A stretch of DNA of 64,000 bases from Candidatus Binatia bacterium (GTDB taxonomy: Bacteria > Desulfobacterota > Binatia > Bin18), in NCBI GenBank assembly GCA_951812575.1, contig OX638322.1:4344501-4408500 (forward strand), read 5' to 3'. Position 1 is the stretch's first letter, and each line of letters starts with the position of its first letter. The notes below the pieces were generated by a model that had not been told where the DNA came from, did not search any database, and saw nothing but the letters and a program-made list of their open reading frames with translations. This document shows positions 1 through 6,400 of the stretch, piece after piece. The translations under genes were made by a program, and so were the position numbers.

Positions 1-852
1 CCATTGTTCGCGCGGCACCCGGGCGTGCTCAAAAACATAAGCGCGGATGTCCTCTTTTGAGATGCCGTCTCGGGCCAGAATATCGGCGTGCTCGGGTCCA
101 AGCGCGAGAATCGGTTCACCAAAGGCGTAGGCATTATTCGAGCCCATACCGGCCATGGTGCTGGCAATGGTCGTCAGAATCCCAGGCGCAGCACTGCTGA
201 TATGGTCGTTGATATTATGCGGCCCTTCCGCTCCGCAGACCGTGACCGTGCTGGTCGCCGCCGCAAATCCGCGTTCGACGTGTAGCGGTCCCCAAGGGTT
301 TTCCTCTTCGTTCTCGGCAATACAATAGCTGTACTTGGAGGGCTGGCCCTGGGTTGAGCGGTCCAGCATGCCCGGCGTTCCCCCGCCGACATTAAGTAGG
401 ACCAGACGAATCGCTCGCCCGATCGTAGCGTTTGGTCGCCAGCCCTGGCCAAAGGCGTTATAGCGCGAGTTGACACCGATTTCCGCCGCAATCGGGCCGT
501 TGAGAATCAGCAGCGGCGCGCAGGGGTGGGTCGTGCTCTGGACTCCGTACAGATTGAACGGGCCTTCGAGCAGCGCCTCGACCGCGGCAATAATGACCGG
601 GAAGTATTCGGGCACACAGCCAGCCATGACCGCATTCACGGCTAATTTTTCCAAGGTGGCCATGCCGTATTTGGGCGGTATCGGCCCCAGTACGCCTTGG
701 GGAGCGCGATCCGTCCAGGCCAGCATCTGTTCCACCCGCTCGTGTGTAGGCGGGATGATCGGTAAGCCATCCGTCCAGCCCTGGTCGTAAAACCAATCGT
801 TGACGGCTTCGAGAGAGTCGTCCAGGGAGATTCTGTCCGATTGGAAATCCAT
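1..852 (-). CDS. Uncharacterised protein encoded next to the UGSC selenoprotein (3' end outside window)
   Basis: The minus frame is open for 284 codons from an ATG at 852 to the window edge, so the C-terminus is missing. The N-terminus contains DGLPIIPPTHERV. It is followed by segments rich in small residues: INAVMAGC-like AVNAVMAGCVPEYFPV, LLILNGPIAAEIGVNS, LLNVGGGTPGMLD, TQGQPSKYSYCIAENEEENP and GPHNINDH. From memory, proteins of this kind are found directly beside UGSC-family selenoproteins, but I know of no assigned reaction. There is no signal peptide or membrane segment, so it is probably cytoplasmic. It lies 53 bp downstream of the selenoprotein gene on the same strand, with a REP-like hairpin between them, and is probably co-transcribed. 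The SD is weak (a G-rich stretch ends about 10 nt before ATG). The function is unknown; the coding call is strong because no stop occurs and codon use matches the neighbours. Confidence 0.85.
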   Translation of the reverse strand, partial: MDFQSDRISLDDSLEAVNDWFYDQGWTDGLPIIPPTHERVEQMLAWTDRAPQGVLGPIPPKYGMATLEKLAVNAVMAGCVPEYFPVIIAAVEALLEGPFNLYGVQSTTHPCAPLLILNGPIAAEIGVNSRYNAFGQGWRPNATIGRAIRLVLLNVGGGTPGMLDRSTQGQPSKYSYCIAENEEENPWGPLHVERGFAAATSTVTVCGAEGPHNINDHISSAAPGILTTIASTMAGMGSNNAYAFGEPILALGPEHADILARDGISKEDIRAYVFEHARVPREQW

Positions 853-862
853 GACACTCTTG

Positions 863-900
863 CCCCCTCTCCCCTGAGGGGAGAGGGTCGGGGTGAGGGG
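863..900. repeat. REP-like G/C hairpin repeat, copy 1
   Basis: A C-rich arm (CCCTCTCCCC) pairs with GGGGAGAGGG around a TGA centre and is followed by TCGGGGTGAGGGG. Read on the minus strand the order is CCCTCACCCCGACCCTCTCC and then the hairpin. A second copy in the opposite orientation lies at 12904-12940. Elements of this composition are common dispersed intergenic repeats. Here it separates the selenoprotein gene from its downstream partner. Confidence 0.7.
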
Positions 901-905
901 GTCGA

Positions 906-1505
906 TTACGCCGACACCCGCTCGATCTTTTTCTCCATTGGCTTGAGAAACCGCCCGCGATACGCGTCGGCCAACTGCTCAGCCGGCTGGGTCAGAATGG
1001 CCACAATTTCATCCACCACGGCCGCGGCTTTGGCCTGCACCACCTGCGGCGTATTGCCGGCCAGGGGATGGGGAATCACGGCAATGGGCACACCGCTCAT
1101 ACCCAGAGTGCGGGACTCGGCCCGACCGAGCGGCGCAAACTCGTCGCTGCAAATGATGGCGGTCGGAATGCCCTGCTTTTCAAATTCAATGGTGTCGTGG
1201 AGACCCCACGACGTGCACGAGCCTCAATCGCCTATGGCTTCGACAATTACGTCACAGCTTGACAGGCGTGCCCTCACCTCTTGGGGGACGCCGAGTGAAG
1301 CATTCTTCTCCCCCTTGATAACCCTAAAATCTCCGCAGCGTTCGTGCAGCAGCGCTTCCACCTGTTCGAGCAGCAGACCGGCGTTGGCCTTGCGGTTATT
1401 CAGAAAGCCGATTGTTTTCCCTTGTAAGTTACGGTCTCGTCGGGCAAGCGGCAGATCACCGACTTGCGCTTCTCCAACCGGACTGAGGACTTCAATCTGT
1501 CCCAT
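906..1505 (-). CDS. UGSC family selenoprotein with in-frame UGA (Sec94)
   Basis: Two open stretches share one minus frame and are separated only by TGA at 1226-1224. Reading that UGA as selenocysteine gives a 199-residue protein with GDUGSCTSWGLHDTIEF at its centre, the motif that names the UGSC family. The first half contains IEVLSPVGEAQ and LQGKTIGFLNNRKANAG. The second half contains TAIICSDEFAPLGRAE and IPHPLAGNTPQVV, all familiar from the family. The start is ATG at 1505, because AGGAGG lies 5 nt upstream; an in-frame GTG at 1511 overlaps that SD and is unlikely. A 7-bp hairpin with loop GGUCU starts 11 nt after the UGA, as expected for a bacterial SECIS. Family members are presumed redox proteins with Sec and the Cys two residues later (UGSC) as the reactive pair; the substrate is unknown. 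No selA, selB, selD or tRNA-Sec is visible here. Confidence 0.92.
1194..1212 (-). promoter_or_regulatory. Bacterial SECIS element of the UGSC selenoprotein mRNA
   Basis: On the minus strand the mRNA reads GUCGUGG-GGUCU-CCACGAC, a perfect 7-bp stem with a 5-nt loop. The stem begins 12 nt and the loop 19 nt after the UGA. Bacterial SECIS elements sit just 3' of the UGA, with the apical loop about 16-37 nt away and a G in the first loop positions; from memory the E. coli fdhF loop has the same GGUCU core. Both arms are coding, so conservation of the stem would be partly explained by codon choice. Confidence 0.85.
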
Positions 1506-1525
1506 ACACACCTCCTACAATGATT

Positions 1526-1615
1526 TCACGGTCTTGTCAGTCTCCAGACAAACACTCCAATGGTCGCCAAGATCGCCAGCCCGACACCTGCGGCAAAAAT
1601 CTCTATTCCAGTCAT
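1526..1615 (-). CDS. Tiny single-span membrane protein (29 aa) upstream of the selenoprotein
   Basis: ATG at 1615 is preceded by AAGGAG at good spacing. The product is MTGIEIFAAGVGLAILA followed by TIGVFVWRLTRP. Residues 4-25 form one hydrophobic helix with a basic tail, so the protein is probably inserted with its C-terminus inside. The start overlaps the stop of the preceding small gene in an ATGA junction. The stop lies 20 bp before the selenoprotein start, so the three look like one coupled operon. Too short for homology-based assignment; the function is unknown. Small size leaves real doubt, but SD, coupling and hydrophobicity agree. Confidence 0.5.
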   Translation of the reverse strand: MTGIEIFAAGVGLAILATIGVFVWRLTRP

Positions 1616-1779
1616 GCTGTCTCCTTAATCTCCTCGACGAGTTGCTGCGTCCGAACGCGTTGTCTCCAGCCCGCAACCGCCAGACCAAGGGTGACGAGTA
1701 GACCGCCTACGGCCGATATCAATCGTAAAACGGCTATTCTTTTCTCTTGAGGTGAACAGAGTCGAGCGTTGATAGCCAC
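1612..1779 (-). CDS. Small membrane protein (about 55 aa) heading the selenoprotein operon
   Basis: The minus frame that stops at 1612 has a likely GTG start at 1779, with GAGGG about 10 nt upstream. The product has a hydrophilic N-terminus, a hydrophobic helix ending in GGLLVTLGLAVAGW, then a charged tail WRQRVRTQQLVEEIKETA. Its stop overlaps the next ATG (ATGA). The frame stays open upstream, but there it is antisense to the DsbA-fold gene, so a longer protein is unlikely. The start is uncertain and the function unknown. The arrangement suggests a membrane partner for the redox protein encoded downstream; that is inference. Confidence 0.45.
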   Translation of the reverse strand: MAINARLCSPQEKRIAVLRLISAVGGLLVTLGLAVAGWRQRVRTQQLVEEIKETA

Positions 1780-1815
1780 TCTAGTCCAACCCTCTTGCCC
1801 GCGCAATGGAACGCC

Positions 1816-1855
1816 GGGTACAGTTTTGGCCACCAAAAATGAAGAGAGTGTACCC
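1816..1855 (+). promoter_or_regulatory. Nested inverted repeats in the leader of the DsbA-fold gene
   Basis: GGGTACA at 1816-1822 is exactly complementary to TGTACCC at 1849-1855, and inside them TTTTGG-CCA-CCAAAA forms a second hairpin. The outer arm ends 2 nt before the ATG at 1858 and would enclose the purine stretch GAAGAGAG, the only SD-like sequence. It could hide the ribosome site in the mRNA, or be a dyad operator between the divergent genes. Confidence 0.35.
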
Positions 1856-1857
1856 TC

Positions 1858-2463
1858 ATGGTGAACGTCAAAATCCCGATCTACTACGATTATGCCTCTT
1901 CCCTCAGCTATATCGCCAAGCGCGTGATGGAACAGCTCGACGGTCAGCTCGCAATCGAGTTGGTGTGGAAAGGCGTAAATATCGCCCGCCGTCACCAGGG
2001 CTGGAAAAACGGCGAAGTGGTCGGAGATGACGCCAAAGGCAAAATTGTCCGCATCTCGCGCGAAACCGGCGTCCCGCTGCGCATCCCGGCAAAATGGCTG
2101 GACTCGGCCCACGCCTTGGACGTGGCTGAATTCGCCAAAGACCGTGACCTGTTTGCCGCCTATCACGAAGCGGTTTTTGTAGCTGCGTTTGAGGCAGAGC
2201 AGGATATTGGCGAGCTGTCTGTTTTGCTTGGCGTGGCTGAGCAGGTGGGTTTACCCGTAGCTGAATTGGAACAGTCTCTACAGTCCGGCGAGCTGACCAA
2301 GCGGGTCCGGGTAACCGAGCAAGAAGCCGCCAGGTTTGGTGTGGTCGGCTATCCCACCTTTCTGCTCGGCGAGTTCCCGCTCATCGGCATTCAGCCCGCA
2401 GAAACCATGCGCCTGCTGATTCAGCGCTATGTTGATAAAGCGCGCGAGCAGGTGGGGCATTAG
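1858..2463 (+). CDS. DsbA-family (FrnE/HCCA isomerase-like) protein without the CxxC site
   Basis: The 201-residue protein begins IPIYYDYASSLSYIA. The usual CPFC-type active site is replaced by ASSLS, as in 2-hydroxychromene-2-carboxylate isomerases rather than disulfide oxidoreductases. A helical insertion follows, and near residues 160-170 comes FGVVGYPTFLLGEFPLIG, containing the cis-proline loop of the thioredoxin fold. There is no signal peptide, so it is cytoplasmic. The family includes glutathione-dependent isomerases and polyketide-linked FrnE proteins; the substrate cannot be read here. Transcription is divergent from the selenoprotein operon and convergent with the lipoprotein gene. 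The ATG at 1858 is preceded by only a weak purine stretch inside a predicted hairpin. Confidence 0.85.
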   Translation: MVNVKIPIYYDYASSLSYIAKRVMEQLDGQLAIELVWKGVNIARRHQGWKNGEVVGDDAKGKIVRISRETGVPLRIPAKWLDSAHALDVAEFAKDRDLFAAYHEAVFVAAFEAEQDIGELSVLLGVAEQVGLPVAELEQSLQSGELTKRVRVTEQEAARFGVVGYPTFLLGEFPLIGIQPAETMRLLIQRYVDKAREQVGH

Positions 2464-2468
2464 GGTAG

Positions 2469-3248
2469 TCAGAACTGAACCGAGAACCCCTCACGTTCGT
2501 CGTTCTCTTTGTCAATCACGGAAGTGCGGGCGGATGAGTAGTTTCCGGCCGGATAATAGAGAAAGCCGGACGCACTCTGGCCGGGCTCGATAGTCATGTC
2601 CTGGAGCGCGCTGCCCCCGCCCGGTGAGGAGACCGGGGCAACCCGACCGCCACTTTCGGGCACCAGAAAAATCTTGCTGGCCTCTATTGCATAGGGGCGG
2701 GGCGTGTTGTTCTGGACCGTCACCCGCACAGGCAAAATCCCGTTCGCCTGCATATCCGAGCCCAGGATATTCTGCGATTCAAAACTATTGAGCGGCACAA
2801 TGGTCAGTTGGAGGGTGCCGGTTTCGGGGTTGGCGGTTTGATACGCCTCGCGCCGCTGGATCATCTGATACGACATAGGAAAGCTGTTCACAAAATGGTG
2901 CGGTCGTTCTGCCGCACCAATCAGCAACGGGACATTGACCGCATTCCGGGCGTCGATGGTCGCACTGCTCTCGGTACATGAAATAGTAACGATCCCAGAG
3001 GTCGCATTCTCCTTTACGGCAGAAATGCGCCCGACCTGCCCCGGCCGTGCGAGTGAGTACTCAGCAATAGTATAGCCCATCGCCTGGATTGCTTTGTACA
3101 CAAGCTGATTCGCCTCTTCACAGGACGTTGCCGTCAGCTTGGGCTTTTCTATCACCACCCTGGGCGGCGTCTTGGGTGCGGCACAACTGACGATAAAAAA
3201 CGAGAGGACGCACACAGTCAGGTAAGCGGGACGAACGGTTATCTTCAT
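2469..3248 (-). CDS. Putative lipoprotein of unknown function
   Basis: The protein has 259 residues if started at ATG 3248, which has GAGGAG 8 nt upstream; an upstream in-frame start would spoil the signal peptide. The N-terminus MKITVRPAYLTVCVLSFFI ends in a lipobox-like IVSC, with Cys near residue 22, predicting lipidation. The mature part opens with a Pro-rich linker, then CEEANQLVYKAIQAMGYTI. A later stretch, VTVQNNTPRPYAIEASKIFL with GQSASGFLYYPAGNY, looks like a beta-sandwich of the kind seen in periplasmic protein-interaction domains. I do not recognise the family. It ends 5 bp from the convergent DsbA-fold gene. Confidence 0.75.
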   Translation of the reverse strand: MKITVRPAYLTVCVLSFFIVSCAAPKTPPRVVIEKPKLTATSCEEANQLVYKAIQAMGYTIAEYSLARPGQVGRISAVKENATSGIVTISCTESSATIDARNAVNVPLLIGAAERPHHFVNSFPMSYQMIQRREAYQTANPETGTLQLTIVPLNSFESQNILGSDMQANGILPVRVTVQNNTPRPYAIEASKIFLVPESGGRVAPVSSPGGGSALQDMTIEPGQSASGFLYYPAGNYSSARTSVIDKENDEREGFSVQF

Positions 3249-3420
3249 GGATATTGCTCCTCGCAGTCTTGTCTGGCTGGCAGGCATCCTACCATAGCGT
3301 CGGGGGGAGATCGACTGGAAGAGCCCCTCAGCCTACCCTTCCGGCAGGTCAGAAAAATCGATACACTCCTGCCGGTTACGCGCTGCTCACAGCGCAGCCT
3401 ATCTTGCGGAGGATAGATCG

Positions 3421-4209
3421 GTGGAATTCAAAGAAGTTGTTGGTCGGAGGCGCTCAATTCGGTATTTCCTGCCGTGGCGTCCGGTGGAACGGGACAAAGT
3501 GCAGACTATTCTTGAGGCGGCACGGTTGGCGAGTCGAGCCGGGAACGCCGACTTTGCGCGGGCCATCGTTGTCGAGCGGGATGCTCTCTCGAAGGCGGAC
3601 CTTGCGTCGCTGACGCTGCCGGTGAACGCCGGCATGATCGAAATGGCGCCCATCCATATCTATTGGTGGGGCGACCTCAAAGCCTTTGCCAGAGACATGC
3701 CCTCCCGAGCAACGGAGCAGGTCGATATGGGCATTCTCAATATCAGTCATGGCTGGACGCATACTTTTATCAACGAAGTCGCCTACCCCCAGGTCGTCCA
3801 GGCCTTCAGTTCTGACGATGTCCTCTGCGCCAAGGTGACGGGCTGTGAAGCGGGTCTGGCCATATCGCAGGCCCTCCTTGCCGCGGTCGATGAAGGACTC
3901 GGGACCATGCTGTGTACCTATCCTGAAGAACCCGCCCGTCAGGTGCTTGGGGTGCCGGATTCCTGGACCTCGTTGTGGGTCCAGTTTGTCGGCTACCCGG
4001 CGGAGAGCTGGGAAGCCGGAGGCCAACGCCCCCGTCCTCCGCTGGGCGAACTGTTCCACGAGGGGAAATATGGCCAGCCGTTTCGGGGCACAGAGGAAGG
4101 CGCGGCCCGGCTCCGGGCCGAGAAAATGATTCAGGACCCGGCGCCCTTCTCGTGGCGGAAAGAGGAAGTCCGGGCGGTGAGCCGGATGCTGGGCCTGCCG
4201 GAAGAATAG
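3421..4209 (+). CDS. Nitroreductase family protein, cassette copy 1
   Basis: The 262-residue protein starts at GTG 3421 with GGAGG 8 nt upstream. The N-terminus EVVGRRRSIRYFLPW is the standard nitroreductase phosphate-binding opening. It is followed by ILEAARLASRAGNADFARAIVV, and near the middle CEAGLAISQALLAAVDEGLGTML, the helix that packs on FMN. The C-terminal third has VQFVGYPAESWEAGGQRPRPPLGELF, shared with copy 2. It probably binds FMN and reduces nitro, quinone or other unsaturated groups using NAD(P)H; the substrate is unknown. It heads a four-gene plus-strand run in which a nitroreductase and a small helical protein occur twice in the same order. Confidence 0.88.
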   Translation: MEFKEVVGRRRSIRYFLPWRPVERDKVQTILEAARLASRAGNADFARAIVVERDALSKADLASLTLPVNAGMIEMAPIHIYWWGDLKAFARDMPSRATEQVDMGILNISHGWTHTFINEVAYPQVVQAFSSDDVLCAKVTGCEAGLAISQALLAAVDEGLGTMLCTYPEEPARQVLGVPDSWTSLWVQFVGYPAESWEAGGQRPRPPLGELFHEGKYGQPFRGTEEGAARLRAEKMIQDPAPFSWRKEEVRAVSRMLGLPEE

Positions 4210-4237
4210 CCGGAAGATATAGAAGGGCACGCACACG

Positions 4238-4582
4238 ATGACGATAGATATAGAGAACACCAAGACAGTTCAGGCATGGCTGAAGGGCCTGGAAGACCAG
4301 TCCGGCGTGCCCCACGACGAGGGATTGCAACGCGTGGCGGTCTTACAAGACTTCTGCGCCCTGGTAGACAAAGAGCCGGATCAGATCATTGCGGAGTGCT
4401 TGCGCGAGGTTGAGGGCGGGAAAAAAATTCGGGTCAAGGGTCGGCGTTTTTACGCTGACCGGATCACCGAGTTTGAATCCAGCATCGGAGGAGGCGCGGG
4501 CGAAAAGCGACAAATGGGGAATTATATCCGCAGCTTTTTAATCCATAACGGCGTCTTATTACAAACGAGCCCACTGTCATAA
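4238..4582 (+). CDS. Small helical protein resembling a recombinase core-binding domain, cassette copy 1
   Basis: The 114-residue protein has VQAWLKGLEDQSGVP, then LQDFCALVDKEPDQIIAECL and YIRSFLIHNGVLLQ. The pattern (a helix pair, an 'FC..KEPDxII' turn, and a terminal R-S-F-x-I-H-N-G helix) resembles the SAM-like core-binding domain at the N-terminus of tyrosine recombinases. No catalytic domain follows. It is paralogous to the protein at 5475-5801. It sits 28 bp after one nitroreductase and 27 bp before the next, so it is probably co-expressed with them. Whether it binds DNA or a nitroreductase is unknown. Confidence 0.75.
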   Translation: MTIDIENTKTVQAWLKGLEDQSGVPHDEGLQRVAVLQDFCALVDKEPDQIIAECLREVEGGKKIRVKGRRFYADRITEFESSIGGGAGEKRQMGNYIRSFLIHNGVLLQTSPLS

Positions 4583-4609
4583 GCTGGCATACGGCGTAAG
4601 GAGGACAGC

Positions 4610-5443
4610 ATGGATTTTCTCGAAGTCGTTGGTTCACGGCGCAGCATTCGGATTTTCAAGCCCTGGGAGCAGGTCGAAAAGGAGAAGATACAACGGATTC
4701 TCGAAGTGGTTCGTTTGACTACCTGTCCGGGCAACCTCCAGCCCTGGCGCGCCATTGTTGTTGAACGCGACAAGCTGTCAAAAGAAGACCGGGAAACGCT
4801 GCTGGCGTGTGACAACTATCAGGGGGCACACGTCAACGCGCCAGTCTGGATCTACTGGTTTGCCGACGTGGAGGGTTCTACCGCAGACACCTTTCGGACT
4901 CGGGTTCACGACCTGGTAGACCTCGGTGCGCTGCCGACCTTCTACGGCTGGACGCATGAGACGATTGATTCGGCCATTGTCAAAGGCGAGACCGCGCCCG
5001 AAGGCATGCCGGCCATCCACTCGCTGATTCACGGCCTCCCGCGTGAGGCAGCGGAAGCCGTGGCCCGGCAGGAGACGGTCGGAGCGTGCGCGGTCGCCGT
5101 TCTGGCCGCCGTCAACGAGGGACTCGGCACCTGCCTGCATATGGCTGCTTCGGCCGAGAAAACTCCAGACCTCCACGCCGTACTAAACGCTCCTGAGGGC
5201 TGGGTGCCGGTCTGGTGTCAATTGGTTGGCTATCCGGCGGAGTCTCCGGATGGGGGCGGCCAACGACCCCGCCTGCCCTTTGAAACACTCTATTATGACG
5301 GCGCCTATGGCAAGCCGTTTGCGCGTGATGCCGAGGTTGTCGGAAAATTGGAAGAAGAAAAACTGCTCCAAGAAGAAATGCCCAAGCCCGGACGTTTTGA
5401 AGAACTCAAGCATCTGGCCCGCATGTTGGGTTTTCCGCTGTAG
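4610..5443 (+). CDS. Nitroreductase family protein, cassette copy 2
   Basis: The 277-residue protein has an ATG preceded by AAGGAGGACAGC. It opens DFLEVVGSRRSIRIFKPWEQVEKEKIQRIL and continues CPGNLQPWRAIVVERDKLSKED, aligning throughout with the protein at 3421-4209. The mid-helix GACAVAVLAAVNEGLGTCLHM and the C-terminal CQLVGYPAESPDGGGQRPRLPFETLY are also shared. A predicted FMN-dependent reductase. It has PGNLQPW where copy 1 has AGNADF, so the active-site loop, and perhaps the substrate, has diverged. It is followed 31 bp later by the second small helical protein. Confidence 0.88.
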   Translation: MDFLEVVGSRRSIRIFKPWEQVEKEKIQRILEVVRLTTCPGNLQPWRAIVVERDKLSKEDRETLLACDNYQGAHVNAPVWIYWFADVEGSTADTFRTRVHDLVDLGALPTFYGWTHETIDSAIVKGETAPEGMPAIHSLIHGLPREAAEAVARQETVGACAVAVLAAVNEGLGTCLHMAASAEKTPDLHAVLNAPEGWVPVWCQLVGYPAESPDGGGQRPRLPFETLYYDGAYGKPFARDAEVVGKLEEEKLLQEEMPKPGRFEELKHLARMLGFPL

Positions 5444-5474
5444 GGGCAGGCCGACAGAGAAAAATACAGCAGCC

Positions 5475-5801
5475 ATGAACGACTTGAAATCTTGTCCCAG
5501 CGTCCAAAAGTGGATCGAGAACGTCAATCGCTATTACAATCTCAGCGATGAGGAGTGGGATAGTCGCCTTCAGACCTTGGCCGATTTCTGCCGGTCTGAG
5601 GAAAAGGATCCGGATACGGTTATTGCCGAGGCCCTCGCGGACAGAGGAGAGAAGGTCGATTTTATTCGCCGCCTCAAGAAATTCGTCAAAACCCAGACCT
5701 CGAATCCCCGCGTCGGACACGATTTGGAGAACATCGTCCGCTCCTTCTTTATTCATAACGGCGCTCGGGTGGTGACCCGTCCGTATCGGGGTGACGCCTA
5801 A
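5475..5801 (+). CDS. Small helical protein resembling a recombinase core-binding domain, cassette copy 2
   Basis: The 108-residue protein starts at ATG 5475; the frame is open upstream but overlaps the nitroreductase gene. VQKWIENVNRYYNLSDEEW, LADFCRSEEKDPDTVIAEAL and IVRSFFIHNGARVVTR match the corresponding parts of the 4238-4582 protein, so the two are paralogues. The fold is probably all-helical and SAM-like without a recombinase catalytic domain. It ends 20 bp from the convergent mug gene. The repeated pairing with a nitroreductase suggests a functional partnership, which is inference. Confidence 0.75.
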   Translation: MNDLKSCPSVQKWIENVNRYYNLSDEEWDSRLQTLADFCRSEEKDPDTVIAEALADRGEKVDFIRRLKKFVKTQTSNPRVGHDLENIVRSFFIHNGARVVTRPYRGDA

Positions 5802-5821
5802 ATTCGTCGTGAGGCTATGCT

Positions 5822-6400
5822 CTAACGAGCCTTGGCCTGGAGCGACTCTTTGAACTCCTTGAGATCGCGCAGCGCCGCGACAATATCGCTCAGTGAGTAG
5901 TGCGCGTTCCGCGGGCTGGTCGAGGGCACCGCGAACACGTGGGCACCCCCAAAGCGGTGGTCCCGGTCGCCCAGCCCGGCATCTTTGTCGCAGCAGATGC
6001 GGTAGCCGGTCAGGCCGTTAAAGCACACGATACGCGGCGCATAGTGCACAATCTTCTCGCGCAGCGCTTTTGCGCCGCGACGAAACTCAGCCCGCGAAAC
6101 CTCATGAATGCCCCCGGTCGGACGCTTGACGATATCAGTCAGCCCAATGCCCCAGCCCAGGAGTCGAGCGTCATCTTCCGGCCCGACCGGGTCGGGAACC
6201 AGACCTGAGGCAGACAGCGCCTCCCAGAAACGATTGACCTTGTTGGCAAAATAATGGCCGACTTCGGCCGAATAGAGGCCGGGATTCAGGCCCACAAACA
6301 CGATATCCAGGTTTTTTCGTAAATAGTCAGGCAGGGTCCGCCCTTGCCAGGCGTCTCCGCGCCGGCCCCGTCCGGAGATTTTCTGTGTTCCTTTTTTCAT
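5822..6400 (-). CDS. mug: Mismatch-specific uracil/thymine DNA glycosylase (Mug/TDG family)
   Basis: The protein has 192 residues from ATG 6400, which overlaps the stop of the upstream prenyl synthase gene as ATGA; a start at 6430 is also possible. The glycosylase motif is IVFVGLNPGLYSAEVGHYFA, including GLNPG and the family's characteristic GHYFA. The second motif is FAVPSTSPRNAHYS, in the place of the usual N-P-S-G-x-N/A loop. Mug enzymes excise uracil or ethenocytosine opposite guanine. It is the last gene of a minus-strand run that also contains an ITPase, another nucleotide-damage enzyme. The basic N-terminus (KKGTQKISGRGRRG) probably contacts DNA. Confidence 0.9.
   Translation of the reverse strand: MKKGTQKISGRGRRGDAWQGRTLPDYLRKNLDIVFVGLNPGLYSAEVGHYFANKVNRFWEALSASGLVPDPVGPEDDARLLGWGIGLTDIVKRPTGGIHEVSRAEFRRGAKALREKIVHYAPRIVCFNGLTGYRICCDKDAGLGDRDHRFGGAHVFAVPSTSPRNAHYSLSDIVAALRDLKEFKESLQAKAR

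Noticed and set aside
841..1701. A 286-aa plus-strand frame across the selenoprotein gene
   Set aside because: Composition is that of a shadow frame, it crosses the REP element, and the minus strand has the recognisable UGSC protein.
1780..2166. A 184-aa minus-strand frame extending the 55-aa membrane protein upstream
   Set aside because: Its N-terminal two thirds is antisense to the DsbA-fold gene, whose protein clearly matches a known family; only the last 55 codons look like protein.
3421..5443. Assigning the two nitroreductases as the F420 reductase of the cof pathway
   Set aside because: They lie more than 20 kb from the cof genes and I see no FbiB-specific motif; left as a possibility only.
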